Positions 12,206 to 22,497 of a stretch of DNA of 64,000 bases are shown here, piece after piece (the stretch's first letter is position 1; each line of letters starts with the position of its first letter). The DNA comes from Diphasiastrum complanatum. Taxonomy: Eukaryota; Streptophyta; Lycopodiopsida; Lycopodiales; Lycopodiaceae. The notes beneath the pieces are model-generated. The model did no database searches and was not told the origin of the DNA. It worked only from the letters and a program-made list of their open reading frames with translations. Location of the stretch: contig CM055097.1 of assembly GCA_029204225.1 (NCBI GenBank), forward strand, positions 7,087,676-7,151,675. The letters run 5' to 3'. Made by a program: the position numbers and the translations under genes.

Positions 12206-13090
12206 TGCATTCGAACTTGACAATGCTTCTTCTACTGAGGCAGGTTCATCATGACTGATGAAGGCCTGAGGGATATAACGATCAGACTCATGTTGATGTC
12301 GAGTAGAAATTTGAACAATAATAATTTACTGAGATGATGACTCTCCTTGCTGTGTGACATGGATATCTTCGATTTTTGTTGAAACGATTGTAGGTCGAGG
12401 TCTATCGATGGTTATTGGAGTCGTTGGAATAAAATCCTGTATTGGTTGCTTCTGCTTGAAGTCATAAAATCTCTCTTTGAGGAAGACAACATCTCATCGA
12501 CTGTGGATCGATTCAACATCATAGATCCGATAGGCTTTATGTGATGTTGAGTATCCAATGAAGATACTTCTGTAGCTAACATGATCGAGCTTATTTGATA
12601 TGAGGTCAGAAGGAATCTGCACATAGCAAAGACAACCAAACACTCAAAGGTGCTTTAGACTCACTTTGTATCCATGATAGGCTTTGAATGGGGTTCTTGA
12701 GTTGACTGCCTTAGTGCTTGAATAATTCTGCAAATAGCAAGCAGTTGAAATCACTTTAGCCCAAAATTTCTTAGGTAGCTAAGCATTTGATAACATTGAT
12801 CGTATGGCATTGAGTAAAGTTTGGTTCTTTCTTTTGACTACTCCATTCTGCTGTGGTGTGTAGTTGGTGGTGAACTAATGATAAATGTCGCATGATGATA
12901 GATAGTCAGACATTTCGTCTGACAGATATTCTCTCCCACTATCCATGCATAGGGTCTTGAGCTTTTGACTAGTAAGTGTCTCAACAAGCTACTTGAATTC
13001 TTTGAAGCAGTTGAATGCCTTAGACTTGTCCTTGATGACATAATGTGAAATTTTTTAAAAGTTATCTATGTTGACTTTAGGGGTGTCATG
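12206..13090 (-). pseudogene. Copia integrase fragment (probably element E)
   Basis: Minus strand, read through several stops. Integrase core words are YTPQQNGVVKRKN (near 12855), KKFWAK, VFGCLCYVQIP (near 12630), SIFIGYS..HKAYRIYD (near 12555) and the pre-RT linker EALSSSNAE at the left end (near 12215). The catalytic Glu of NGVVERKN is Lys. Its sequence differs from A, and it shares its orientation with the E pol tail at 6694-6780 across A. It is most simply the upstream part of E, into which A inserted, with later loss of E's RT and A's 5' LTR. Confidence 0.75.
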
Positions 13091-13269
13091 AAGTTTGTTA
13101 GTCAAGCATCTTGGTGTCATTAGTTGATAGGGCCATTTTTTGCTTTAAAGGTCAAATAGTCAAGTACACATGTTTTATCATCATTAGGCCAAAAGTCAAT
13201 TATGATGTACCTCGAGCTAGTTAGGTTGTTTACAAAGGATTTCAAATCATTCAAGATCCAAATCCATGT

Positions 13270-13362
13270 TCCTGATCTTTGGTTACAAAGAGAGCAAGCC
13301 AACAATCCTACCAATGTAGAAAAATCAACATCTACATACAAAATGAGATGCAAACTCTATGA
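13270..13362 (-). repeat. Fragment of a C-type LTR, antisense
   Basis: Reverse-complement match to the inside of the LTR of element C (20867-20955): words such as CCAATGTAGAAAAATCA, TGAGATGCAAAC and GATCTTTGGTTA are shared. It stops abruptly where the element B LTR sequence begins. Confidence 0.7.
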
Positions 13363-13531
13363 ACTGAAACATAAAGTATAGCTTGCTAAAATCATAGTGT
13401 AATGCATCTAGATCAAGATCTAACACATAGAACTTGATAGATCATTGGATTTAGCAATCGATAACTCTGAATGATTGTTTTGTACAATCATAATTGTCCT
13501 TTTTATCAGAAAAATCACATGGTATCAGGGA
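13363..13531 (+). repeat. Element B: 3' part of its 5' LTR and primer-binding site
   Basis: The stretch to 13519 matches the end of A's LTR (shared ATCTAGATCAAGATCTAA and the run to the terminal TCACA/TCATCA). It is followed at 13520 by TGGTATCAGGGA, a primer-binding site with two changes from TGGTATCAGAGC. The first ~700 bases of the LTR are missing. Confidence 0.75.
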
Positions 13532-13967
13532 TAAGTATAAGAGTGATCCTATGATTAATAAATCTTGTGAAAATCATTGACAATGTGTTGTTTTTGAACT
13601 TTCCTTGAGTGGGCGAGTTCAGCGAGAGTGGTACCTTCAATATTTTTGGTCAAGATCAATTTGCCAGTGGGATGTTGGTGTATTGTCCACACGTGTGAAA
13701 CCGTACAACAACCTTCAGATCAACTTCCTATAGTGTTTTTGATCCAAAAATGTGCATACTAGTCCAAAATTCATGATTTTTGGTGCATTGTCTAGATCTA
13801 GGTTCAATCCGATTTGCTAGGATTCTTGAGTGGATCTATTACACCATCATCCAAGTTTGAACTAGGTTGATTGGTCCGAGATTAAAAGCTTATTAGAAAG
13901 CTAGAAATCTATCTTGGATCATTCATTATCAAGAGATCTTTGTGAATCTCATAGGCATTCATTCATA

Positions 13968-15031
13968 ATGTCATCCATGGGTGGGGGTATTTGTTAGAAT
14001 CTAGTGAGAAACTAAATTCCACAAACTATTACATTTGCAAAGTGAGGATGGAATCACTTTTAGTGATCCATGACCTCTTTGATATTGTTCTAGGAGTTGA
14101 GGAAGAGCCTCAAGCTGCCCAAGAACAATTGAAATACAAAAAGAGGGCTACATTAGCCTTGCATTGTTTAAAGTTGAATGTAAGCAATGGCCTCTTGAAG
14201 GAGATAGCTTCTTGTGCCTCATCAAAAGAAGCTTGGGATTCACTAAAGAACACTTATGAATCCAACAACACTTCAGGAGTGCTTATGCTAAGAAACTTGA
14301 TCTTGCAAAGCATCAGGAAAAGTGGAAAAAATGGACAAGAATATGTCCTAAGGATAAAGTCTTTAAACAAAGAATTGGGATCTATAGGAGAAAAGATCCA
14401 AGATAATGAACTAGTACAAGTGATATTGAATGGATTAGGTGATGAATTCTCTAATCTAGTTCAATCTTTTGCTATTCAAGACCAATTTCCATCAATAGAT
14501 AAGTTGCATCATGTTCTTGTGGTTGAGGAGATTAGATTCTACACCTCAAGACAAGAATGAGGTCTATGTCACTACATGATGGTGATGAGAAAGCAAACTT
14601 CACATCAAAGGGCAAGAAGAATATTCATCCATTCAAGAAGAACCAAGGCAAGGAGGCCGAGGTCAAGGATGGAGGATCTACCTCCAAAGGGAAGCAAAGA
14701 ACATAGCCAAACTAAAGTGTTTATTTTGAAAGGACACTTTGCTTTTGAATGCTATAAGAAGAAGAATGCACAAGAGAGTGAAGATCAAGGCAACCTTGCA
14801 CAAGGGGAGGAGGAAGAGGATGGCTTCAACACATCCTTGATGGTAGCATCTACACCAAAATCAAGCCAAGAGACATGGTGGATTGATAGGGGGGCTAGCT
14901 CCCACATGTCATTCAACAAGCATTATTTTTCTACTTTACTTTCTTGTAATGATTCTAAGAAGTCAATCTACACTGCTAGTGATCAAGAATGTAAGATAGA
15001 TGGCATAGGATCTATTCCATTATGCTAAGGA
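13968..15031 (+). pseudogene. Element B: Gag and protease start
   Basis: ATG at 13968 matches A's Gag start (MSSMGG) but hits a stop within about ten codons. After a small frameshift the Gag reads openly at 13991-14560 (KVRMESLLVIHDLFDIV; ASCASSKEAWDSL; VQVILNGLGDEFSNLVQSF). It shifts frame again near 14560. The zinc knuckle region is damaged (first cysteine pair lost, GHFAFEC remains near 14740). The protease motif is WWIDRGASSHMSF, with the aspartate kept but the next serine changed to arginine. A TAA ends the frame near 15026. The polypeptide is closely related to A's Gag. Confidence 0.88.
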
Positions 15032-15565
15032 TCATCTAAGAGGATAGATCTTGATAATGTTTTGTATGTTCCATCCATTACAAAAAAATTGCTTAGTGTT
15101 GGTCAACTAATGGACAATGGACTAGATGTACATTTCAAGGATGGAGTACGTCCAACTTGAAAAGTGATAAGTGCATAGCTAGTGGCATTAAGCAAGAAAG
15201 GCTTTTTAAGTTGGATGCTAATGTGGCCATTGAAAGTGTGAATATGGTTAGGGAGGAGATACCTCAAGTGGAGCTTTGGCACAAAAGATTAGGCCATCCT
15301 AATCTTCAATCAATGGAGTCCATGGCATCAAAGGAGCTAGCTCTCGGCCTACCAAAATCATTCAAGAAGTGTGGCAAAGTGTGTGAGGCATGTGGCCTTG
15401 CAAAGTCACACAAGACTTCCTACAAGAGATCTTTGACAAGATCTACTTCACCCTTGGATCTTATTCATTCAGATGTACATGTTTTTTTTCATGAAAGTAA
15501 TGGAGGTGCCTTAATGTATGTGACTTTCATAGATGATTGTACTAGATTCACTTGGATTGAATTAC
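15032..15565 (+). pseudogene. Element B: pre-integrase and start of integrase, truncated
   Basis: Pre-integrase reads at 15157 onward (LWHKRLGHPNLQSMESMASK, then CGKVCEACGLAKSHK), followed by the first integrase block LIHSDVHVFFHE and YVTFIDDCTRFTWIEL. The sequence then departs from A at 15565, exactly where CACAAGAAAACATG starts. The remainder of pol and the 3' LTR are absent from the window. The break looks like the left end of a DNA transposon insertion with subsequent loss of the right flank, or a deletion breakpoint. Confidence 0.85.
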
Positions 15566-16080
15566 ACAAGAAAACATGTAGCAAATATCCACGCACAATA
15601 CAAAGGAGGTGGCGCGAACAAAAAAAAATTCGCCTGGATAGACGTGGATATACGCGTGGATACGGTCGCGTGGATGTTCCACGTAAGTGTCATTTCCGGC
15701 AGCAGATCGGCCAGAGGTCATGAAATTCAAATTGCATGAATTATCCATGCATGGATTATCCACGCCAACTCTGACAACCGGGCAAAATCTCCGACATCCA
15801 GAGCCGGAAATGAGAGTAAGATTTTAAAAAAAAGACTCGGCTTTTGCGTGGATATGGCATGGATATTGCATGGCAAATTATCCACGCGTGGATAATCCAC
15901 GTAAAATCCAGAGAGCTGGGGCCATGGATACCGCATGGATAAATTTTTTTTTATATCCACGCGGTATCCACGTGATTAAATCTCTGGATTTTGTGTGGCT
16001 TATCCATGAGTGGATAATCCATGCAATTTTTTTTGACCAAAAAAAAAACATTTGGCGAGAACCAAAATGTTGTTCGCTCC
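15566..16080. repeat. Left subterminal array of TATCCACG palindromes (putative CACTA end)
   Basis: Starts CACAAGAAAACATGTAGC, close to plant CACTA inverted-repeat ends. It then carries more than a dozen copies of TATCCACG or TATCCATG in both orientations, several as palindromes such as TTATCCACGCGTGGATAA at 15878-15895. Dense short motifs near the ends are the binding sites of TNPA-like proteins in known CACTA elements. The matching cluster is at 18316-18376. Assignment to CACTA is inference from motif layout and the gene between the clusters. Confidence 0.55.
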
Positions 16081-17270
16081 TAAACTAGAGGTCGACTTCT
16101 TTGCTTTTGTGTGAGAGAGAGAAAAAGAGAGTATAGATGGGAGTGAGGATGAGACGGGGATGAATGTGAGTGAGAATATTGATAGTGTTTAGGGATTTTA
16201 GTTCATTGATGGATGTTAATAACATGTGTTGTGATCATAAGATTTAAGATCTTTTTTGTTTGTGATGTAGGCTTGGATATGGAAAATGAAAAAAGAGCTT
16301 TCATTGCAAAGGATTGAAAGATCAAGTGCATGCAAAAGGAAAAGCAAAGATTGCAAAACAATGGAGATACAATAGTAAAGGTATATTCACATTTATTTTG
16401 ATTCAGTTGATATTTAGTTGATAACTGAATGTGTTATCTATTGATGCATTATATTGTGGTTTCCATTACTTTCCATTGTGCTTTCCATTACTTTCTATTG
16501 TGCATTCTAGCATGCAAATCATGTGCTAAAATAAATACATTGCATTGAATTCATCAATAGATACATTTGCATTCCATAGATGTGCATTAAATAGACTATA
16601 CATTGCATTGAACACATCAATAGATACATTTGCATTCAGTAGATGTGCATTCAATAGACTATACATTTTCATCCATGAATTACAAAAATATGCATTCAAA
16701 ATTTTTGCAAGAATGTAGTGCCAAAACATTATATTGATTGATTTAAAAAAAAATACATTGATGAGAGAATAAATTCTCTCTTCATACATTGCCTTCTACA
16801 AGGCCTTACATTTAATTTAAAAACTCTACTCATCATCACTTCCTCCCTCCTCACTTCCTTCGTCTTGTAGGTGTACATTGGTGTCCACATCTTCAAACTC
16901 CCCTTTGCTCTCATTCAAGTTCTCTTCCACATTTTGCTCCTCAGTATTTTTCACATTTTCTTCCACATCACGAATATTTGAAGTTGTAGAGCCTCTCTAC
17001 AAAATAGAATCAAAGATTCAGTTAAATTAAAATTAAATTTATCTATAAACCACAAAGTAAACAATCACAAAATAATAAAGGTTAAGAGTTTACGATTGGA
17101 AACAATCCATGGGATTACATAAAAGCCTTAAGGCCGGCACATCCATGATCATAACCTTGTTTGTACTCCACGGCGGTCACGTGTCTTCCAAAATTACTAA
17201 GCTACATTCAACAAAAAAACATAGTTTAGCAATACAATATAGTTTAGCAATAAAAACATTAACAATCTCA
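16081..17270. other. Interior of the putative CACTA element, no ORF recognised
   Basis: AT-rich sequence with a diverged direct repeat at about 16540-16660 (words CATTGCATTGAA, CATCAATAGATACATTTGC and GATGTGCATT, each occurring twice). The minus-strand ORF at 16526-16789 is this repeat translated. The stretch 16800-16985 reads acidic on the minus strand and could be a 3' exon of the TNPA-like gene, but this is not secure. Confidence 0.45.
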
Positions 17271-17975
17271 TTACAAAAATAGAATCATAGTAAAAAATAT
17301 TGCACTTACAAATTGGGCCTCTAGATTGCCCCTTCCTCCCGATCCCAAGTGACTTTGGTCATGTTTTAAGAGCTTCTCGGCGGCGACTCTATGTTGTTGT
17401 TCATACTTTTGGGGATCGTTTTGCAACAATTCCCCTTTCACCTTCCTCCAATCCCTTTTGGAGCACCATCCAGGCTTCATGGGATTCCTCACGACTCTTC
17501 TCATCAATTGCCTTTTGTTTCGAATCCAAAGGCACATTGAATTCAAGGCCCAAGTCCTACTAAAAGCATTGAATTGAGGGAATTTAGAATATAAAGTCTC
17601 TATTATTTTATTTTTGTCTTGAAGCGATTGGGAGGACCAATCGATCATGTAATCTTTACCAAAATATAAAGCAACTAAATCACGCAAATGGGCATAAACT
17701 ACATTGCCACACGTATTTTTTATAACTCCATCACGTGGATTAAGATCATAATACACACTACATGATTCATGGGAAGGAGCATCTTCGGAAACTCTTCTCT
17801 CGGATGATTTACCCAAAGAAGATAACACAAGATTTTTTATTCTCTCTCTTTGTTGAGGAGATAGATTCTCAAACCACTCTTGATTATATTCTTTGGGCTC
17901 CTCAAGAGCTCTTCTCCTAGATGGTTTCCCACTTGACCTTCCACTTGACCTACCACTTGAAGATATTGTATCAAA
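17271..17975 (-). pseudogene. TNPA / Transposase_24-like protein of a CACTA element
   Basis: The minus-strand open frame extends upstream of its first usable start to about 17975, where a stop (TAA) is followed by a possible splice acceptor (TTTTAAAG). Residues read a Ser/Gly/Arg-rich N-terminus, then WFENLSPQQRERIKNLV, then a central block (DYMIDWSSQSLQDKNKIIE and WALNSMCLWIRNKR). The last block is WRKVKGELLQNDPQKYEQQH with HLGSGGRGNLEAQF. The last block resembles the HTxGSKSF-type end of the plant Ptta/En-Spm Transposase_24 family, DNA-binding accessory proteins of CACTA elements. It lies between two TATCCACG palindrome clusters that could be its binding sites. The frame drifts into an intron-like 3' end (AIFFTMILFL), so the gene probably has more exons. 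Family assignment is moderate. Confidence 0.5.
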
Positions 17976-18315
17976 GAAAAACTTTAAAAGTTAGAAAGTA
18001 GTGGAGAATGGGAGTGAAAGAGTAGTGAAGAGTGTTAGATTAGAAAAGTAAGCAATGACAAGAAAGCAATAGATCAATAGTAAGCAAGAGCAAGCAAGAT
18101 CAATAGATTAGGAAGAGATTGCAAGCAATAGCAAGAGCAAGATCACTAGCAAAGAAGGGCAACCAAAAGCAAGCAAGCAAGATCTATAGAGCTTGGAAGA
18201 GCAATAGCAAGCAAGAGCACTAAACACTAGATTAGGGAAACCTATAAAACTTGAAAGCAAAACAAGAGGAGCAAGAATGCTCACGAAAATGCGATTTTAT
18301 TGGCATTCAAGTTTC

Positions 18316-18376
18316 GCATGGATTATCCACATAGAAGTTATCCACGCGATATCCACGTGTGGATGTTCCACGCGAG
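18316..18376. repeat. Right cluster of TATCCACG palindromes
   Basis: Contains GATTATCCACAT, TTATCCACGCGATATCCACG and TGTGGATGTTCCACGCGAG within 61 bases. The last is shared almost exactly with the left array (GTGGATGTTCCACG near 15673). Together with 15566-16080 it brackets the TNPA-like gene. Confidence 0.6.
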
Positions 18377-19620
18377 TTTTTTTCTCTCTCTCTCTTCACA
18401 CGTGAGAGGGTCCCCCACATGGGCTTGCATGCTTTAAATGTCATTCATGCAAGTCATAATCTTTTCTAGATTTTATGAGAATATTTTATTGTAGGATTTG
18501 ACATAAAATCTTACATAAAATTATATTTTTTAATATGATGGAACATAAAAAAATCAATTCAAAGATCATTATGGTAGTAATTAGTTGTTAAAACTAGTTT
18601 TATATTGTTATAGATTTTATTTTTCTTGAGATTTTACATACAAGACAAAGTCATGAGATAAAAAATAGTACATAATGTTATTAAACAAGTAATTTGACAA
18701 GTTTTTTAGGATTTTATGACATGATATTATGTCAAATCGGTGATGTCATAAAACATTTAGTTTATTAATAATCTAGGTGTCATAGATCTGATATAATTTG
18801 ATGACATAATTATATGGTCAAATAGAAAATTTTTGCTTGTGTCATGTGGCCTCTTAAATGGTTGCATGGGGTCATTTAGATTCATGATCAAAAGCATTTA
18901 TGTTATATTGAGGACCTTAGTGATATGTGACCTAAATGATATATCTTTTTAATTGTTGGTTTGTGACCTATATAAATCTTATATCATAGTGATTAGTTGA
19001 AATATCATTTAGCATTGTAATAAAGATGTTGATCAATGGTGTGCTAGCTAGTATATGATTGATTGACATTGTCCAATTGCTCGTCTTTTCTTTTCGATTC
19101 AAGGAACATCATCTTGCATACAAAGCAACCATAGATAGAAAGGGCAAATGCATATTGCTCGTCATGAGATACCATGGCACACTATGCCAATCCAAAGATA
19201 TTTATCCCTAACTAGCTCGAGCCAAGTATTAACTAATCAAATGAGTGATTGAGTGGGCAATGAATCAATTGAGTATATGACTGATTGTTTGATTTTGATC
19301 ATCACTCATCTTGGACAAGAGTTCAAACTGAAAGCTTCGAACATTGACTGCTATGTGATCTTTAAATTAGTTGAGATAGGCCTACGTGCACTATCTAATG
19401 ATGTCTAACATTTGTCAGTATGAACCTCATTTGATTTCTTGTCATGTGTTGCCCCACCCAAGCATTTTTCTTGATAGCAATGTTACTAGAACATTAGATT
19501 TTCATTAAGCATAACTAGAATATACATGAATCAGATGTTGGCATGTCTTTAACAAATTTTATTATATTTGTTCAGTACATACGGTCTCATAATGATTACT
19601 TATGATGTGGTATAGAGTAG
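18377..19620. other. AT-rich DNA, possible second transposon terminal region
   Basis: No gene seen. Between 18480 and 18840 the words TGACATAA, ATGTCA and GTCAAAT recur in both orientations, ending with TTTTTGCTTGTG at about 18836. The reverse complement of that end begins CACAAGCAAAAA. This could be a subterminal region of a CACTA element, but no partner end was identified. Confidence 0.4.
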
Positions 19621-19636
19621 CTGGCTACAGTTTGTA

Positions 19637-19980
19637 TATGTCATCGACGATGTCATCATCATCAGAGAGTGATTCATCTCATAATCACAACAACAGGTAT
19701 ATATTGTTATTGATATTGACATCAATTGCACTTTATTTGTTATTTGAATATGAGTGTATAATTTTTCTTGCAAATTTATTCTTACAATAACATTTGATTG
19801 GAATTATGAATTCTAGGAAAATTATTGTACCTCCACATGATTTAGAGAAAGAAAAAAGAATTGAGCTCTATCACAGAAAAAAGAGCAAGCAAGACTAAAG
19901 TACAATGAACAACTATTGACAAGTTCATCTTCAAGCTCTTCCATCAGTCGACGTAGACCGCCTATTGATCCATCACATAT
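19637..19980 (+). pseudogene. Two short exons of an unidentified Ser-rich protein
   Basis: Exon 1 (19637-19696) encodes a Met-Ser-Ser-rich peptide with ESDSSHNHNN. It ends at a GT donor whose phase matches an AG acceptor at 19815-19816. Exon 2 continues with KIIVPPHDLEKEKRIELYHR and, after a one-base frameshift near 19885, EQARLKYNEQLL and a Ser-rich tail with SISRRRPP. Matching splice phase argues for a former gene, probably an N-terminal exon of a transposon protein, because it stands just upstream of the CACTA transposase-associated domain. The family is not recognised. Confidence 0.4.
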
Positions 19981-20063
19981 ATGTATATTGATTTATGTCA
20001 TAATTTTTTTATTTGTAATAGTGATGTATTCCGATTTGGTTGAGGATTGTAACATAGTATATT

Positions 20064-20170
20064 GCTCTTTGGAAAGCCAAGACACCACTCCATCACAAAT
20101 GAAGGTTGCAAATGTACTAAATGTACAAAGACTATTTTGTCAATTTTTGTCACATGTTAGAATTTGTCAA
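20064..20170 (-). repeat. Antisense copia RNase H fragment
   Basis: Shares GGAAAGCCAAGA, ACTCC, CACAAA and GTTGCAAATG(C/T)ACTAA with element A's antisense RNase H at 8038-8095. It is a short fragment with no reading frame left, directly upstream of the transposase-associated-domain exon. Confidence 0.6.
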
Positions 20171-20181
20171 TTTTCACTTGA

Positions 20182-20337
20182 ATGACACTGAAAGAATTTG
20201 TGCCATTTGCAATTGGATTATTGGACCAATTTCAACCAGAATATGATGGGAGGATACCATGTACATGCACACAATGCAAAGGCCTTAGGATCCAGACAAA
20301 GAGGATTGTCAACGATCATATTTGGGCCAATGGAGTG
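20182..20337 (+). pseudogene. CACTA transposase-associated-type zinc motif exon, 5' part (split by element C)
   Basis: An open frame from ATG 20182 reads a hydrophobic/acidic helix (FVPFAIGLLDQFQPEYDG) and then a cysteine motif IPCTCTQCKG. A basic stretch ending in NDHIWANGV follows. The CPCxxC...HL/HI pattern is that of the plant transposase-associated domain found N-terminal to TNP2 in CACTA elements. The frame is interrupted at 20337 by the 5' LTR of element C. It resumes in the same frame after C's 3' LTR, which shows that C inserted into a coding exon. Confidence 0.6.
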
Positions 20338-20987
20338 TGTGAAAGATTCAACTAGTTTCATCACATTTTGCAATATTTCCATATTTGGCATATTGAGGCC
20401 AAAACTTGTTTTAGACTTAGAGGTTGACTTTTTAAAGTTCATTAGTCTAAATTTCATTTGAATAAACACTTTTTGAAAGTGTGGGAAAGATAGAATGCGA
20501 GTTTGAGTAGATTCAATTTGAATAAGTTGGGTACATTGAATCTAGACCCAAAATTGGTAGGGTTAGCAGTTTGGTGGGAAAGCCAAGTGGCCAAATAGGA
20601 TTTGGACCTGTTATAAAAGGATGTAACTCGTGGAGAGAGTCATCTTCTCTCTTCTCTATCTCATTTCATGCTTATACATGGTTCTCTTGGGTTCTACTAT
20701 CCATTGGTGCACTATCTTGGTGATTGCTTGCAATTCTATGTGTAGAATGATCTACATTTGCTATTTTTGGATCCACACATGTGAAATACAGTAGCTTGCT
20801 GGTTTTGTACGGACAGAAACAATACATAATCATTTCATTCAAGTTTGATCAAGTTCTATTAGTGTTTGCATCTCAAATTGTGTGTAGATGCTGATTTTTC
20901 TACATTGGTGAAATTGATAGTGTATTTCTCTTTCTAACCAAAGATCATTCAAGTAGATTGAATCTTAAGGATCTGAAATCTTTCACA
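20338..20987 (+). repeat. 5' LTR of element C (650 bp)
   Basis: Begins TGTGAAAGATTCAAC and ends GAAATCTTTCACA. A TATAAAAGGATG box at about 20613 is followed about 35 bases later by a CT-rich start region, a plausible RNA polymerase II promoter. An antisense piece of this LTR family is at 13270-13362. Confidence 0.92.
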
Positions 20988-20999
20988 TGGTATCAGAGC
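20988..20999 (+). other. Primer-binding site of element C
   Basis: TGGTATCAGAGC, complementary to the 3' end of plant initiator-Met tRNA, directly after the LTR. Confidence 0.9.
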
Positions 21000-21587
21000 T
21001 TGTGTTTCAGGTTATGAAGGAGGAAATCAGATCTATCAATGATTTGGCGAGGATATCAAGTCTAGAGCATGCTAGAGAGGATTCTACACCAAAATCGGAT
21101 TTTTTGCTTTTGTAGATTGGATCTTTTGTAGATCAAAACACTAAGTAGGTCAATATACTTGTTCAATTCCGTTTTTTGAATTGACATGCTGGATTTGGCC
21201 GATTTTTGGATCATTGGCTCAGCCTAAGTGGTGACTTATAGATTGCATATCAAATTTTCAGCATTTGCATGTAGATTTGGAAAAGTCAATTTTTTGTGAT
21301 TTTGTCAAAACCCTAATTTTGATTGGATCTCTAGATAGTGAGGTTGCTGGACTTCATTTGAGTGTGTTTCAATCTTAGGAAGTGGCAAAAGTCATTAAAC
21401 TGAGGATAGATCATAGGTTGATCAAGATTCCATGATTCTATGTGTTGATTTGCTTGGATAAGTGCTAGAAGAGAATTTGTGAGATAGTTTCAAATCTTGG
21501 TGATTTCTTTTGAAAGCATTTGTTGTTGTTCAAGGAGTGCTTTGTGCATTGAAGCAGGTTGAAAGAGAAGATCGGGTCATTGCAATC

Positions 21588-22497
21588 ATGTTGGAAGCCA
21601 ATGATAGGCTTACCTCAAGTAACTATTCATTATGGAAAATGGGATGGAGTCACTTCTCGAGATGAATGATGTTTTGGATATTGTTGTAGGTTTGGAGGAG
21701 AGACCAGCAACACAACAAGATCAATTGAGGTATGACAAGAGGGCCAAGAAGGCTCTACACATGATAAAGATGAATGTTACCAATGAACTTCTCAAGGAAG
21801 TTGGTAAGTGCACATCATCTTTGGAAGCTTGGAATTCATTGAAAAAGCTTTATGAATCCAAGTCTACTTCTAGAGTGTTGACTCTAAGAAGGCAAATCTT
21901 TTCTTGTTTGCAAAAGAATGAAGAAAGTCCAAGTACTTTTGTTTTGAGAATGAAGGCATTGAATGATGAGTTAGCTTGCATAGATGAAAGCATTAAGGAA
22001 GGAGAGCTTATTCAAGTGATTCTTAATGGCTTGTTGGATGCTCATGCTAACATTGTTCAAAGTATCGCTATTCAAAAGACTTTGCCAAGTTTGATGGATC
22101 TTCAAGAGATCTTGATCAATGAGGAATATAGGCTTCAAGCAAGAGGTGGATCTACATCGACACTTCAAGAGGATGCTATGTTCACAAAGGGCAAATTCAA
22201 GGGCAAAACCAAAAGCAAGTGGTCTAAAGGGCAAGATCAAGTGGATGCTTCTTCAAGTGGCAAAAAGAAGGATAGATCAAAGCTCAAGTGCTTCTATTGT
22301 GGCATCAAAGGACACTTTGCAAGTGAGTGCTACAAGAAGAAGAGAGATCAAGGAGACAAGCAAGGTAATCTTACTCTTGATGAGGATGGTTTGGATGTGC
22401 AAGATGCAAATGATGATGCTTTTGTGATGTCTTCATGTATGCCTGCTAATGATGGAGATCTAGATCCTTGGTGGATTGATAGTGGAGCAAGTTCACT
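21588..22497 (+). pseudogene. Element C: Gag and protease start
   Basis: Gag begins at ATG 21588 (MLEANDRLTSSNYSLWK). A one-base loss near 21640 shifts the frame, and Gag then reads openly from 21632 (MESLLEMNDVLDIVVGLEE). The CCHC knuckle CFYCGIKGHFASEC lies near 22290. The protease motif WWIDSGASS is intact at about 22470. The bases encoding the following His-Met segment are missing, and the frame shifts at about 22497 into the next ORF. Gag would assemble the particle. The frameshifts make this copy non-productive without correction. Confidence 0.9.

Noticed and set aside
15548-16088. ORFs across the TATCCACG region (for example minus 15548-15960)
   Set aside because: They translate the palindromic motif and give repeated Ile-His-Ala-Trp peptides; no protein family.
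18377-18840. A second CACTA terminus at TTTTTGCTTGTG (18836)
   Set aside because: No matching inverted repeat or target duplication could be found, so it is only noted as a possibility.
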